Shown one piece after another: positions 33,367-48,200 of a stretch of 64,000 bases of DNA. The translations under genes were made by a program, and so were the position numbers. The number at the start of each line of letters is the position of its first letter. Position 1 is the stretch's first letter. This DNA comes from Spirodela intermedia (Eukaryota > Streptophyta > Magnoliopsida > Alismatales > Araceae): contig LR746279.1 in assembly GCA_902729315.2 (NCBI GenBank), forward strand, positions 2,136,501-2,200,500. The letters run 5' to 3'. The notes under the pieces are model-generated. The model was given only the letters and a program-made list of their open reading frames with translations. It ran no database searches and had not been told where the DNA came from.

Positions 33367-33690
33367 TTAATCTCGTCTAAACTTCGCAATAAGCTTCTCG
33401 AACGCCTCGTAGGTGCTGCCGCCGGGGGCGATCCCAGTACTGGCCCCCTTCTGCACCTTCACTGCCGCGGCTGCGACGGCGGTGCTTCCCATAAAGTCCA
33501 TAATCTGACGAACAATCTCATCCCCTTTCACCACTGACCCGTCCACAGAGCAGCTCCAATGCCTGGGCCACAACCCCAACCCGCTCCTCTCCACAGCCCT
33601 GTGATGGAGGAGACATCGCAGGGCGGTTGGGTCAAGGGCAGCCGTGACGGAGTCGGGGTTGCAGGTGGTGTCTCCCCTCGTCGGAGTTGC
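33367..33690 (-). pseudogene. Old UGT708-type C-terminal fragment
   Basis: The minus strand from the stop at 33367 reads back as a UGT C terminus: FEKLIAKF near the end, then GDEIVRQI, then ERSGLGLWPRHWS, aligning with EKSGLGEWPKEWS of the intact copies. Upstream in the same frame a degenerate PSPG remnant reads TCNPDSVTAAL, against HCGWNSVTEAAL in the intact genes, at about 33640-33675. There is no ATG and the rest of the gene is absent. It is much more diverged than the broken copy at 17.8 kb, so the UGT cluster once reached at least 10 kb beyond the P450. Confidence 0.85.
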
Positions 33691-36253
33691 CTCCTATTTG
33701 AGGTTTGGAGGAGACTAGGTATCACCGTTGGATGCACCTGCCGGGTTGGGGACGATCTGTACGTAGACCTCCACACTCTTCCCATCTCGTGCAGAATGGA
33801 CAGTAAAATTTGACGGTTAATAAAACCATAATTACTGGTAACCCACCCTCGCACTGAAAATTCGAAAGGTAGGTCAACCTTGACTATCTGCGTCTGAAAA
33901 TGGGCCATCCCAAGCCTAGGCTGTTGGAAAATGGGCTGGAAATTTAATAGTACTGCTGTACCCTGACACAATTATTATTCAACACTAGCTCACATACTCC
34001 AAAGCGAATATAAATAACCTGACATTTCTAAAGAATAAGCCTCATACCTTGTATTTACCATAGTTTAAAGGGTAACATAAGTCAGATATTCGAGCCTGCT
34101 CACCACGTCTGAAATTTAACACGAGAGATGCCAAGGTCGAGCTAGTAATTGACAATGTCTACTCAAGAGCGATTGACCTGTGTGGCAGAGAGACGGTAGC
34201 ATCAATGAAGTAATAACATCCATGGGCTTTCTGACGACATGATTGGCATTCATCCATTGAACATTAATATCAGCGCCACTTTGGAAATAGTTCTTGTTAT
34301 AATCCCTTTGGAAATAAAATATTTATCGAGTCTTTATTAAATATTAATAGACGAGAATGGGCAGCCCATAGCTGACTCGCCTGATTATTTTATATATATA
34401 TATCATTTAAACCAATAAAAACTTGGGAATCTTGGCGATGCCCAACACATTCGGTTCTGTGTATGGACGAAATTACATCTTCAATAGATGAAGACGGCTT
34501 AATAAGATTTTAGGGTACAGATATGGGCCCTCTTGGTAGTAGTATCAGAGATTAACCTAATCCCATCATTATAAGGATGCATATCAATAACATGCACATC
34601 AGTCATGGCACACTTGAGTAGACGAGCATCATAAGCCTGAAAGTTTAATGGCATCTATCGGAAAATGTTGAAGTCGTGGTCTTCTATGAAGCATGGTTGA
34701 CATTTATTGTCCTTGTTGACCACTTCATGCTGACTCATAATATGGGTATATATGCAAAAGAGCATAGATGTGGATACCCCAAGACACGAGCACATCCGAT
34801 CCCAAGAAAGAAAGTTCACACTAAAGTAAGAACAGATGCGTAAAAACCATGAATCTCTGCAGGGAACGTGAAAGGTGAGGAAGGAATCCTGCAAACACCA
34901 ACGAAGAAGGCACGAAAACACAAAAGTCAACGAGTTGCTTGAGCAAGATCCATGTTCTTGACAACCCGCCAGTCAGCTGGGATTTCCAGTGTCTTAGCGG
35001 GAACCCAAGAAAAGTCAAACCCATTTTGGGAAACCCATTTGGTCAAAGAACGTTTGGGGAGCTGGAGTCAACTCTTGTCGGGGTAGTAGAAGAACGAACG
35101 ATTAAATAAATAGGCCATACACAAGTCTATTTATTTATTCTTTCCATCCAGCTGCTGAAGGTGGCTTTAGACAGGTTCGCTCTCTGGATGGGGGAAAGGG
35201 GGGGGCATATACAGATAGTGCGAATGAACAGCGAAACCCTGATAAGCCCTAGTTATGTATTGACTCACAGGTTAGAACCCACCAAAAATAAAAAGAAAGA
35301 ATATATGAATATCGAGCTCTTGGTCCCGGGCCTGGAACAGGAACCCATATTCCTACTAGAAGGAAGGAAACCCTACTTTTCAGAAGAGTGTCGAGGCTGC
35401 GTGAACCCTCTGATATTAAATCGGCTCTTAAAATGGTAATTAGTTGGGCAGCGAGCTACTTTGAACCAGAGTATTGATTGACCGCCTCATAATCTGCAAA
35501 GCATTTCAAACGGTTAAGGATCTAAGCAATATTCTCATATAATACACTGAATGAAATATAGGTTATAGACACTACGGATAACCCATAAAATTATTTTGGG
35601 ATAGTGTAAGGTGAGCTGAAAAACTGGGGTAGTGGGTAAACTTTCCCTAATATAATATTATGCGCCTGTGTAAACACGCATCATATAGGATTTGATCGCG
35701 TGTGGGTGACTGATAATGGCATATAATCTAATACTATTTTTAGTGATAACTCTTACATGGGTGGCATATCCATGGTGTTATGCAGCTGTTCAGCTCAACT
35801 GAAGGGGTGCGTGGCAATATTTTGGTCAAATTAATAATAATAATAATGGCTAAGAAAAAATATATATATGAAAAGAAGAGCATGCATATTATTTCTTTAA
35901 TGTTTGCCAAGCTTCGGCCCTCGATGATGGAGAAACGAGCGAAAAATGATTGCAAGTTGGGCTTCACAGTTTATAACCATGAAAAAACGATCTATATGCA
36001 TGTGTACGTATGTGCGTGAAGGATTTGGACCAAAGTAGTCAGCTTACACGTTTCACGTGATGATGACAAAAGACTGATAGATATATATATATATATATAT
36101 ATAAATGTATACGTGTGTGTGCATTTGTGTGTTGTCTATCTGCGAATTCAGAGAAAAGGAATTAATGGACGGATGGCTAACCTGTAAGTGGCAGATACTG
36201 AAAACATCAACAGCTGGTTGCAGCAATTTCCCATCAGAGCAGGGCAAAATGTG
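33690..36253. other. Intergenic DNA downstream of the HECT ligase gene
   Basis: No gene recognised. A moderately GC-balanced stretch at 34600-35440 has several overlapping frames without family resemblance and may be a decayed element. A (TA)n tract lies at about 36080-36102. The 3' untranslated region of the ligase gene should lie just below 36254. Confidence 0.5.
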
Positions 36254-39200
36254 TCAACCAAAGCCAAAACCTTCACTAGATTCATGGATGGCCAGAAGAA
36301 GACGTTCTTGAAGCTGTTCCTTGGAGGAATATTCGGGCAAATCCAGTTGATTGAAACTGCCAAATATATTGCACCAAGATTTTTTTAAGTTAATGCATAA
36401 ATATACTTCCTAAAGCAGATTATCCCACCCAGCCAAACAAAGCGAGTGAAGAAGCATCGGCAAGCTATGAGAACTAACTAACCAAGTATGTGCGGATGGT
36501 AGCCTTTCAGGAGCACCATATGCCTTGTGAATCTGAAATCTTTGAGGGCCGGAGATTCCCTGCAGCGCTTTGAAACCTTCAAGAGGAATCTGAAACACAT
36601 AAAACGTTTTCCACTCAGATGTATGATAAGAAAAAGGACAGAAATATTTGGCAACATAGGCAAGAATTGTAAGGACTTGTATTGAAGAGCCCATACACCT
36701 ACCAAACCCACCATACCCAACCCAGGGTGAACATTTCTAGAAGCAAAATTTGAAAAGTTTCTAGTTTGTAATCAAACTGGCTACAAATCCATGACAGTAC
36801 CCTCACCAAAAGCAATGACATTTCAAACCCATAGTTGAAATTTTTCACTGGGAATACAATTATTTTAGCAAAATATATTTATTTCTTGCTCGACATATGT
36901 ATTGTTTCAAACATGATGTTGTACCTACAAACTGGAGGAGAAGCCAGAATAACTGATAATCCTCGCAAGACCTCACTTTATACTTTAGGGTTAGCTAAAT
37001 CTCGCTATAAAATAAATACCTTTGATGTTCCAGTTACAAATTGTAAAAGCCTTGCCATGTCCTCCTTGTTGAATGATTTAACAACCTCCCAGAACCATTG
37101 AACAACACTGGAAGCAGCAGAGTACCCAGTATACTCTGTATTGGCTTGCAGATCATCCACTGCAAATGGCGAGAGTAAGAAAAAGGCATGATCGTACGTA
37201 CAAGCAAGCGGATTATGTAAACTTACCATCAATTTCTGGAAGACCACTAATCAGAAGCTCAAGCTCTTTATCATTAAATATTGAGATGAGCTGTCGAGGA
37301 ATCAGTTCGTGGAAACCCTCTAAGAAGGAATTGATTTGAGGACGGATAGCTGTTGACAATATATGGTCAGCCACAAGATCCACATACTCGTGCTTTGTTT
37401 CTTCTGTAACCCTGATATTTCTTCCATCAGGTTTGAGCTCATGGTCGGTAACCTTGAAATTGTTGAAGTTCATTGCAAGAATGGTATGAATCAAGTTATA
37501 AGGATCAGTTCAAAAGTATAGATTCATAAATTCAGATATTCTAAGAAGGTATCGAAAGCTTCATATTAGCTTGTACCTCAGTCTTTTCACATAGGATGTG
37601 CTTCTCCTCATCAGCATCCATACTGAATGTCAAGTCAGGAATTTCGGTGACATCGTTCTGGTTTATAAATGAACAAATAGTCAACGGCAAGTATTACATC
37701 GTCCAAACCTTTGTCCCAACCTTAGAAACAATAAATCACTGACCTCGAGCATCCATTTTAGGTTCTTGTAGTAATCAGGATCAATAGCTTCAATGTCATG
37801 GTAAGTCACCTTAACCCCAAGAATGTGCTTATAAAATGAACGTGTGAAGTAAACATCCAATAATTGACCATCAAAAAGTGCCTTGGCAACCTGTAAATAT
37901 TTAATGCAATGAAAAATCAGGATGAAAAAATACACCAAAACCTGAATTTGCACAATGGTCAAGAAAATATTACCACACGACCAATAAATTTGAAGTATGA
38001 AAGATGTTCTGTTTGATAAACTGAATTGGGGTTGGGTTGGAATGTCGCACTGTTTCCAACAGTTGTGAAAAGCAAAGCTCCTTTATCAAATATCACTCTT
38101 GAAAGGAGTTGATACCACTCCCGTGTTAAACCACCTGCATCAATACCCTCCTCACCTTGAAAATGGAGGGTTAACCGACCCTTCAACTCCTGGCTGGAGC
38201 GCATCCGCAACTGGTTATACGAGTCGTCCAGGACATATCCCCTGCGGACACTAACACGAAGAGGAGCAGATGGATGCTGATCATGCTGCTGTCGGATCCT
38301 TGAACGGAAATATGCCCTCTTATTGTCAAAATCGATTAATCTCGGCACCTTTAGCATCATAGAAAGAGACTTTTCTAATAGACCAGGATTTTGTCTGATA
38401 AAAGCATTTAGCAGGCGTCTATGCTTTTCAGCAACTCTTGCAAACGTTACAGTTCCACTGCCACATCTCAGAGGTGATGAGGATGAGTTCCCAGAAATTT
38501 CTTTTATCTCTCTAGCAGTCACATTGGTATCCATCTGTGTGATGGAGTTGTTAGACTGTAACTTCTCACAAAGGACGAAGAATGCCTCTATGAATGGCAA
38601 TAATCTCTGAGTCCCAGGAGGAAGAGGTGGAGAGAGAGAGGAGAGACCTCCAGGTTCTCTGCTGTTTGGTCTTTGCAGAGAAGAAAAGGAGGAACTATGC
38701 CCCAGTTTTGTCTCAATCGTACTTATGCAATCACTTAATTCCTGCCATAACGGATCGAGTGATACATTGAGCTTCCACACAGTGGACTGTTCTCCCTGTT
38801 CACATTCATACTCTTGGTTCTTATTCCCATCATCAGATGAAGTGAGTGAACTGAGCGTTTGTAGTACTCGTAGGAATCCAGCCCCAGCCATGGAACCAGC
38901 AGATAATCCAAGCATCCCTGTTCTCTTAAGAGTTGTGAGCTCATTGACAGCAGAACCACTTAAACCATGAGCTAAACTTGCCAACTCAGCCATGAAGAAT
39001 TTCAAATAGGGATCAGCAACAAAAGCTAATTTCTTCACAACTTCAGAGGAAAGAGAGTACACTTTGTCTGAGAGCCTGTGCATCAACATAACACATTAGT
39101 TACCCCCTGAAAGCTGAAAATATGCTGTTTTAAAAATAAATGCAATTGGATTTTTTGAGCATCCCAATGTAAAGGAAGCTTCCACCATAGTCCATATTAG

Positions 39201-42200
39201 AGAGTTTTTTGCATAATATATCAACCAGAATATTTTTCGTGTGCAATGGAAGACGGCCCAGATATGTTGTGGTATTATTGTATTGTGTTTTATCCCCACA
39301 ATCATGGCTTGCCCATTAGGAAGATGGTAACTGGGGACGAAATCTCTAAGTGTCTTTTGGCTAGATGCAGTTTTTAAAGTCCGGCAACCACCCCACAGGT
39401 ATTAACCCTGCAATCCTGGCTAAGGCAGATGATTGCCATAGGAAGATCTTCCCTTCAAGATTGTCATAAACATAGAAATAGCCAGTTACCAGGCACAACA
39501 GAATACTACACCATCTGAAGATGCAAAAACGTATGTGAAAATCAAAAAAATAGTGCTAATAAAAACCTATAGGCAGCTTAGAGTCATCATTGAAGCATTT
39601 TAACGGTTTTCCCAAAGAATGCGTCTTTTGTAATCCACCCAACTTGCAACAGAATTACATTAACCAAAAATGACGAAACATAGTCATTGAAACAGGCATT
39701 CAAACTGAAAAGGGAAAAACGTCAGAAAGGTTACTATATGTACGGAGTACAGCAAAGACAAAGCAACAAGAAATAGCAATACAAAAAGAATCGCAACAAA
39801 AATGGTATTCAGCATTGGTAAACAATAACATCTAATTTAGAAATGCTTAAGAAAACACACCCTTCATGAGAGAGGAGACTACAAAGATTCCTCAAATCAG
39901 ATTTAGGGAGCTGCAAAAGAATCTCATATGGTTCACTAGTTCTCTTTCCCAGAGAACAGGGCGCTTCGGACTTGGTGGGGTTAGCGTTATCATCAGACGT
40001 AGAAGAGCCTTTCTGAGTGTTATCTGAAGATCCATTGCTTGCTTGGGCCTCATAGTTAGCTGCCTCTCTAGAACGAGGCTGACATTCAATCCTTGACACA
40101 GCATTGTTGACTACTACCTGAATCAAACTCATGACCTGCAAAAATAAGTAGAAGTCAGATAATCATACATATTGCGAAGGAAATATTCAAATATATGGCT
40201 TATAAATACCTGCTCCAGATGGGCATTACTTCGAAGAAATAAGGGCCTGTTAAGGAGTTTCAGGAATAAAACTAAAGGTATATACGCTTTCTGGGATGTT
40301 TCGAGTATATTAAGCACATCGAAATTTTCAGGTGTTTTCCTTTCATAATGCTCCTTGCTCTCAAACTGAGTACTTTGAGATTCAAGGTCCGATGAAGGAT
40401 CAAAGAAGAAAAGAATGTTTGCAACAGACAAATGATTTGTTGCCAGATACGTCAAAATTTCCAGAACACGACGTGAGACAAGAGGTGGGAGACCTACAGA
40501 ACAACAAAAGAGATCACTTATGTAAAATGTCATTATAACTGGATTAAATGTAGTATGTATGATTAAAATAGCACCTTCAGTTGTCTGTGATCGACCATAA
40601 ACTATGTTCCACTGGCATCCATACAGCCTATGTGAATCAGGTGTGGCTGACTTATTAACTAGAGCTTCACCATCTGGTTCGATTATATCAAGCAAAAGGC
40701 GAATTAAATTAGCACGTGTTGTGCTATGTGCACATAGGTTCAGCATAAGTCTTTGAAGAAGACCTTTCCCAAGGGGCTGCCAACAAAAATAAATAAATAA
40801 TAATTAATCATGAATGATATACCACATTTCACATAACCAGATGCACCGAATTGAAAAGAATTGGCATATACAACATAAGGGACATCAGCAAGGGCTACGC
40901 TAGATTGGAGTTTTTGCGTTTGCCAAGGTAGCCAACGCTGCCCACAACCTGGCCAGTAAATATTTCACATGCACCATGATTGCATGTGACCTAAGGCTGC
41001 TGCTCATAGATGACTGTAACCATTCATTTTTCCAGGATGATAGAGTAGGGTTTAAAACAGGAACCGTTAAAAGCGTGTCTTTACAATCTACATTAAATTT
41101 ATCTTCTAGATACCAAAGATAAGTAATTTGTACACACTACTCACTGATCTGCGTGTTTGAGGCAAGATTTAAACATATATGAGCAATGGTTCTAAAGAGA
41201 GTCACCTGAAATTGACTTCATTAGGCAACCTTACAGATGCTTGGCATTAATTAAAACTCAAAACAGTTTCCAGAGAAACATGCCATTATAGCTTCTCCCT
41301 TCTCTAGAATTCATGTTCGCATAAGCTACACATTTCTGAGTTTTCACAGATCTAAACTCAAGCTATATGATATAAGCACACTGCACGTATAACACCTAGC
41401 ACCAAATGACACAGGACTTGACTGAAAAAGAGCAATTTTGATAGCAATGGCTCAAAGGCATCCTGTTCCATTTATTTTCGGGTGAATTTGCCAGCAAATG
41501 TGATCATTGCATACAATAATCATACTAATTGCCAACCAAATTAGATTCACCAATCCAGATAAGCATTGAATTAAGACTTTACCTGAGCTAATCTTAATAG
41601 ACGAATTAAGGCTTTTAAAGCATCCATATTGAAAAGAGGCTCTCCTTCAAGCTCTTTGATATTTAAGTTGTTCGCAACCAGAGGCACAGTTCTTCGACCA
41701 ATCGTAACACCGACACCTCGATCCATCACTGCCTGACGGACAATTGCCAATCTCCTATTATCAAGCCTATGGTTCCCACTGAAGAGGCTACCGCGTGCAT
41801 GATAGTGACTAGCTGCTCGATCCCTAAGCATTTGTGCCTCAGCCAGAAAATTTGATGGCAATGATGATAAAACTGCTTCTGAAGAGGTCAAAAGTACCTA
41901 GAAGTGCAGGCATAGTACAATGAGAAGAAACTCTGTTACATAAATAAATTATAGAAATACAAGTCAAATATCTACCTCTTGACGAAGATCAGGAGGAAAA
42001 GTAGCGATGATTGAGGCATTATCCATGTCAACAGGTTGTCCTTCAGCCTGTTGAGAATGTACAAGCCTCTGTGCTTGCTGCTGAGCCAAAACTTCTGCTT
42101 GAATGTCAGGTGGCAGGGCAGCTAAAAACTCAGGATCAATTTCCTCAGCAAGTGGTGGCGTAAATCTCGCAGGTTGCACGGGTTGAGCCTGCTGTGAAGC

Positions 42201-45200
42201 TAGAACCTCTGCGCGCAAATCATCAGGCAATGCCTCCAAGAAAGTTGGATCAATGGCATTTGTACTGGTAACTTCATTAGTCATATTAACCGCAGCAACC
42301 TGATTAGATTCTAAAGGGACTTCTACACCTTGCCGGGCAGACAAATCTTCTCTATTAAATGAAGTAGGATCGTTACTCTCAGCCTCATTCCCAATGGCAT
42401 CTGTGCCATTCATGTCTACATCAATGCTTGTGTGAATAGAGCCCATGTGACCATCACTTGTATCTGGAATTGTGGATCCCGAATCAATTATGGCATGGCT
42501 GCTGGAGTGGCTTTCAGTTCTAGATGTCCCATCAGCACCACGACTGGGAAATCCTGAACGTTCATTATCAAGATGAAGTTCAGGACAATCTTGCATCTGA
42601 AGATCATTCTGCAAATAAATGGGTGCCACGCCACTCTCAGGAATTGTTTCCAACAGTCCACTGCCAGAGCTAACTCCCTGAAAGATATGCATGCTTTCGT
42701 TTCCATTACCTGTGCCATTGTACACACTGAGTAAACCCGACATCGATTCTCCAGTGACCTGACTCCCCTCTGCATTGCCAACTGTCGACTCTCCATCACC
42801 TGTTCCACAATGAACATCATGAAGTACTGAAACTTCTCCAGTCGCTACGTTTCCTTCTTGCTGTGAAGTCGAAATTACATACTCTTGATTTTGTACTTCA
42901 ATTGGTTGAACAGAAGCATCATCTGCTGCCACTTGTAATTCACTGTTGGTAGCCAATGACGCATTTTGGTGATGTTGCTCCTGGTTAGATTCCCCAGACT
43001 GTCTCTGAACCGAAGAATTATTTACAGAAACCAGACTACCAGCCAGCTGAGAAACAAACTGCTCCTCCACAGCCTGTGCAATGATAGCAGCCTGACTACC
43101 AGCTTGTGGTTGTCCATCATCAGTCCATCGGCCATCACTCAACCCCCTTCTACCACCAACATGAAAAGGATCCATTCCTAGCGTGAAATCAATTAATTGT
43201 GGTGGCGCAGAACCAACTAAACGGTCACCAAAAAGAGTAGTCGCTGTATTTTCAGATGGGAAACCAGAATCAAACATGTACAAATGAGTGACATCAAAGC
43301 TTCCAACTGAAAAAGCTTCTAAGTCTCTAGACGAGTTTGCAGCAGAAGGCCACAGTGAACCATTAGAATCCACTGCTGGTGATGGTCTAGTGAGCAATGG
43401 ATGTTGTAAAGCATTGCCATCTAAGCTTGGACGTTCAAGGAAACCTCTGCCACTTTGTCGTCGGCGTTCAATGCCCAATGGGCGACGAAAATGGAAAGTA
43501 TCATCAGCATTTATCCCTTGAAAAGGCTCTGTGGCAACATCGATAAAACCACCAACATCACCAGATCCCCTTAAAATTCGCAGGCGATCCAAACCATCTA
43601 AGCCTTCCCTCCACCTTACTTCTATGACACGGTCTTGACTGAATTCATCATCCTCATCAATATCATCATTATATTCATCTACTAAACCACTTTCATTATG
43701 ATCCTCCACGTCTGTGTCAGCTAGAGACATAAGAGCAGCTCCCTCTTCTGCTATATCTTCATCTTCCTCATCATCATCATCATCCACATCATCACCATCA
43801 TCCCCCATGTCTTCATCATCTTCATCAGCCATATCATCATCTGTCCTGTGCTCAACCTGGAAAGATATCCCAACCCCATCTGCTCCTTGCAAGACACTCC
43901 CTCCATTCATCTCTTCACGCATAAAGTCCTCTCCATGCTCCAGAGATGGATCAGTGACAGCATTTTCTTCACTTTGTGCTCTCAGATCTTGTTCCATGGC
44001 CTCATCAGGATGCTCATTATGGTCAGTTCCATTATGAGATTCCTGAATCTGTGATTCCTCAGGCTGATTGGCATCAGTTTCTGGTTGAGAGCCAACAATG
44101 TAGCTCTGATTTAGGGCATCATCACGTGGAGATGCATCATTACTGTCTTCAATTCTGTCATTTGTTTTTTTCTTGTTGAGTCCATCTGCCTTGAATAGCT
44201 GATCACTAGCATTCGCAGCCCGTGTTAAGTTCTCCAAAGCCTTAAGCATTAGATTGACAACTTTTGGAGCATTGGGGTGGTCAAGGTCAATCACTTGTAG
44301 AACACCAGTTAATGATTGCACCATTCCTCCATCTATCATAGTCTTGGCAATGTCCGGCGAACACCCAGGAGCATGTCCAGGAAAGCTACTGGAAGAAATA
44401 CTTTTAGACAAAATAGCATTTATTAAGTCCGAAAAAGTCAGAACCTTTTTATTTGGCAACAGCTTCCCATTAGAAGCATTGTTCACAAAGCTTGAGAAAG
44501 AGGAAAGGGCTTTCACTAGTTCATTAATAACTCGTCTACGCCCCTCACTAGAACGACCAGACAGCATTACCAAAAACGAAGATGCTTTGTCAGACAACTT
44601 GTCCTTCCACTCGTCTGAACCTCCAGCTGGTAGATCAGAAGATAATGGAAGCAGTTCGTGAATAATATGATGCAATATCCCACCATGTGTAGAGCTATCT
44701 GGATGACCAGATCCTCGTAGCTGACTAGTTTCAGAATCACGTTTCAGCACAACCCCTACAGCATGCATATACATGAGAAGAATATGACTCATCAATTTCA
44801 GGGCAAATGTCACCTTTGCAAATGCAGATCCTTCAGAGAGGTTGTCACTGTCCAAACTCATTTCGTCAACTTTCGATTTGCCTTTGTTCCTCAATGTAGA
44901 TTCATTAATGTCCATCAGTGAAAAAGAACCCACATCATCCTCATTTTTTGAGGATTGTGGATAGCTCATAATTATTTCCAAAAGCTGATCAATGACTACA
45001 GACAGAACTGCAGGAACTTTCTTTTGACTCCGGGAATACTTAGTTGGTGGATCATTTAGTCTGCCGTCAGACATCTTAATACATTCATTTGAAATTACCA
45101 CTCCCTCAGCACCAGAGGACTTTGTCTTTTCCCTCTCTTTTTCCTTACATATGACTACACTAATTCTCCCTCCTGAAGACTCCAACTGGCAAACTGCAGC

Positions 45201-48200
45201 AGCCGCCCTCATGAAAATTGTGGGATCTCTAGATATCACAGGTGCCATCGAAGTCAAAAATAGTCGTGGGGAAAGCCGACCAGCATGCCGGCTAAGGGAG
45301 CCCATTAAAGTCTGTTTTATCTCCAACTCCATGGCAGTCTGAAGAGTGTGTGGATCTTCAAGCAGATGACGAACGATAGCTGATGCAAGGCTTTCAAAAC
45401 CAGGGAAAACACAACTTTTTGGAAGGCTAAAAAGAGCAACCAAACCACCACTGTCAAGAAATTGCAGGGCGAGGGCGTGTGTTTTTGTAATGCGAGCACA
45501 TAATTGCAGAACAGCATGCATCACAGGAGCTGGAACATGCTGTTTCATGAGATCACAAGCAATTGCCAGTGTCCGCTGACTCTCCTCAAGAGTCAGATGA
45601 CCAGTGGATAGCCCCAAGATTCTCTCAAACACATTGCTGGATTCCTTCTCACAGCCATCAGCTGCAGGTTTATTCTCACTAATTGGTTCTGTGGCAGGTA
45701 GCAACGTTTCCTTTCCAAGTAAGTTGTTCACGGATGCAGTTCCTTCGGCATTTTCTGTGGGAACCTTGGGTTTACACTGCAACATGTTATCCAAGACAAG
45801 CAACAGTGCACTAATGCATTTTGACACTGAAATATCATCTCTGGATTCATTCTTCATACTGAAGTTTGTAAGGATATCTAGTGCAGCCGAGACAACACCA
45901 TTCTCTGCAGCAATTTCTCGAGTGGCAGCATCTTCAGTTAGTAACAGCACCAATATATGACATAAGCCAACAATTTCTTTAGAGAAATCTGTCAAACAAA
46001 GTTTTAATTGCTGGATGAGATAAGAAACTACCCTTCGTCGATTTTCTCCCTTATCACAGTTGCAGAGAGTTACCAGTAAGTCTGTTAATTGGAAGACGAC
46101 TGAGTCACTAGATTGAAATAGTTTCATAGATGCAGAAAGTATATCATCAACTGGGGGTACATTCACCGCTCTTTCTTCAGTAAATATATCTCTTGGCTTA
46201 TCAGTATTATCCTCCTTTGATGTTTCGGATGAATTTCCAAGTGATAACGCAAGGGCTTGGGCAAGCTGAACATCCTCCTGCACAAGTTCCTCAGGATGAC
46301 TAAATAACCAATCCATGGCCATTTCAACACTATTTGTACCAATGCTTCTCAGAGCCTCCTCAGCTCTGACCCTACTAAAGCCCATCTCAACAATGGAAGC
46401 AATTGAAGATTCATCTAAAGGAGGGAACAAAAGCCTCTGGCTAGTGCTTCCAGTAACATTATTACGACCACGCTTTGCATCTCCAACACCAGAGTATACA
46501 AGAGTGACAATAGAGATGAGAGAAGTAATAAAGGATGGGTTGCAGCAAGGAAATAGTGGATGATTCCAGATAGGAAATATCACATCCAAAACTTGAGATT
46601 GCAATATTCGAACAAACGCCTCAGGATCCCTTGGAACAGAAAATAATCCAATAGACAGCCCATCTGCAACTGGCTGAACAAGAAGTTGAGCTTGGGATGG
46701 CGAAGGAGATAGGAGAAGAGAAGAGTTAGCAAAGTATCCCAACAAATGGCAATAGCTTTTCAACGTATCAAGCAACCAAGAGCTATGAGATAACTTATTT
46801 CTGTCAGTAGCTTTGCCTTGATCAGGACCTGACATGGGGATAGAATAAGGTAGCGTCCAAAGTAATTGGCTTGTGGCCTCAAATGTAGTCAGAAGCTCTT
46901 TAAATGTTCCATTTACATAGAAACTGTTCACAATTGCTGTATTACATGAGCGCCGTCTGCTATCAAAGGTAAGTGCAATCATGTCATCCACAACCTTTCC
47001 AAGATACCTGCACTTCACAGAGAGAGAGATTTCAAGGCCAGTAGTTGAATGCCCTGAGTAACTAAGAGCTTCGTGAAAAAGCTTTGCAAGAGCTGTAGTA
47101 AGATTCTTGGAAGCAGGACTCAGAGAACCATGATCAGCTCTGCGACGGGCTGTCAGTCCTTTCACAAGAGAAGCATGGAAAGAACGAATAGATGAAACAA
47201 GTCTGGGCAAAATTTCTGATATCAGGACAGCTGGGCTTTTCTTTTTAACATCTTGGACCGAGGAAGCCTCAGAAGAGTTCATAGAACCTTCTGCATCAGT
47301 GAAAGAAGCATCAAGCTGTCGGCTTGTCCTTCCACCACGAGTCCGTGAGGGTACTTGCCGGCCATGCCGGTGAAGATTTTCAGCTGAACGAACTGCTGAG
47401 AAAATCTCTTGTGCAAAATTCCATTCTGACGCAGGACCATTTCTTACTGAGACTGGATTCATATATCTGACAAGTGGAGCAATATTTGTGTCATCATCAC
47501 TTTCTCTACCAGCAGTAGTTGGTAAGGATGCATCAGCTGCACCAGGTTCTTGACTAATATCCTGCTTCTCATCTGCCTTGTAGTCACAACATAAGGAAAT
47601 CTGCCAAAGCATTTCCTTATAAACCTTTCCCAAGTCTTTCAAGATGTCAGCATCTGCAGAGCTCAATTCAGATGTCATTGTAGTCGTCCCTTTCAACAAA
47701 AAATTTGAAAGGGATAGTAAACCATCCAGATTGAAAAGGTGTCTGAAAAATCTTATCTGCTTTGCAGTTTCAAGCTCAACAATTTTTGAACCACGGACAG
47801 AAATCATCAATTCATTGGTTAACTTAAGATGTTCCCTTAAAAAAGAGCAAACTGCCCGAGAAAGAGAGGCAGAATGTTGAGGCGAAAAATTTTTGAACGC
47901 AACAGCTATATTCTGACCAATGGACACAGAAAAAGGCATCAGTTGCAGCGTAAATAATTGGAGAACGGCTTCAATACCCTTCCTCTCAATGAATTGACGG
48001 CAGGTGTCAGCATTTTGGAGGATAGTTTCAAGCAGTCGAGCAACATTGCTCACACATTCTGGAAGAAATAGCTCAACGTTCATGGATAATCCGTCTGAAG
48101 ATGCCTCAACCATCAGTCCAGATGTCTTGGAGGATTCTCCTTCAACGAGAAAAACTGAACCTTTTTCATTGAGGTCGGCATCCATGATAAAGGGAGTTGA

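Noticed and set aside
34600-35440. Possible gene or retroelement body
   Set aside because: Several overlapping frames of 67-92 codons on both strands, no recognisable motif, no splice pattern; left as intergenic.
42488-42820. Secondary frames within the large UPL exon (also 43714-44037, 48004-48546 and others)
   Set aside because: Shadows of exon 4; the 2660-codon main frame aligns with UPL1/UPL2 throughout.
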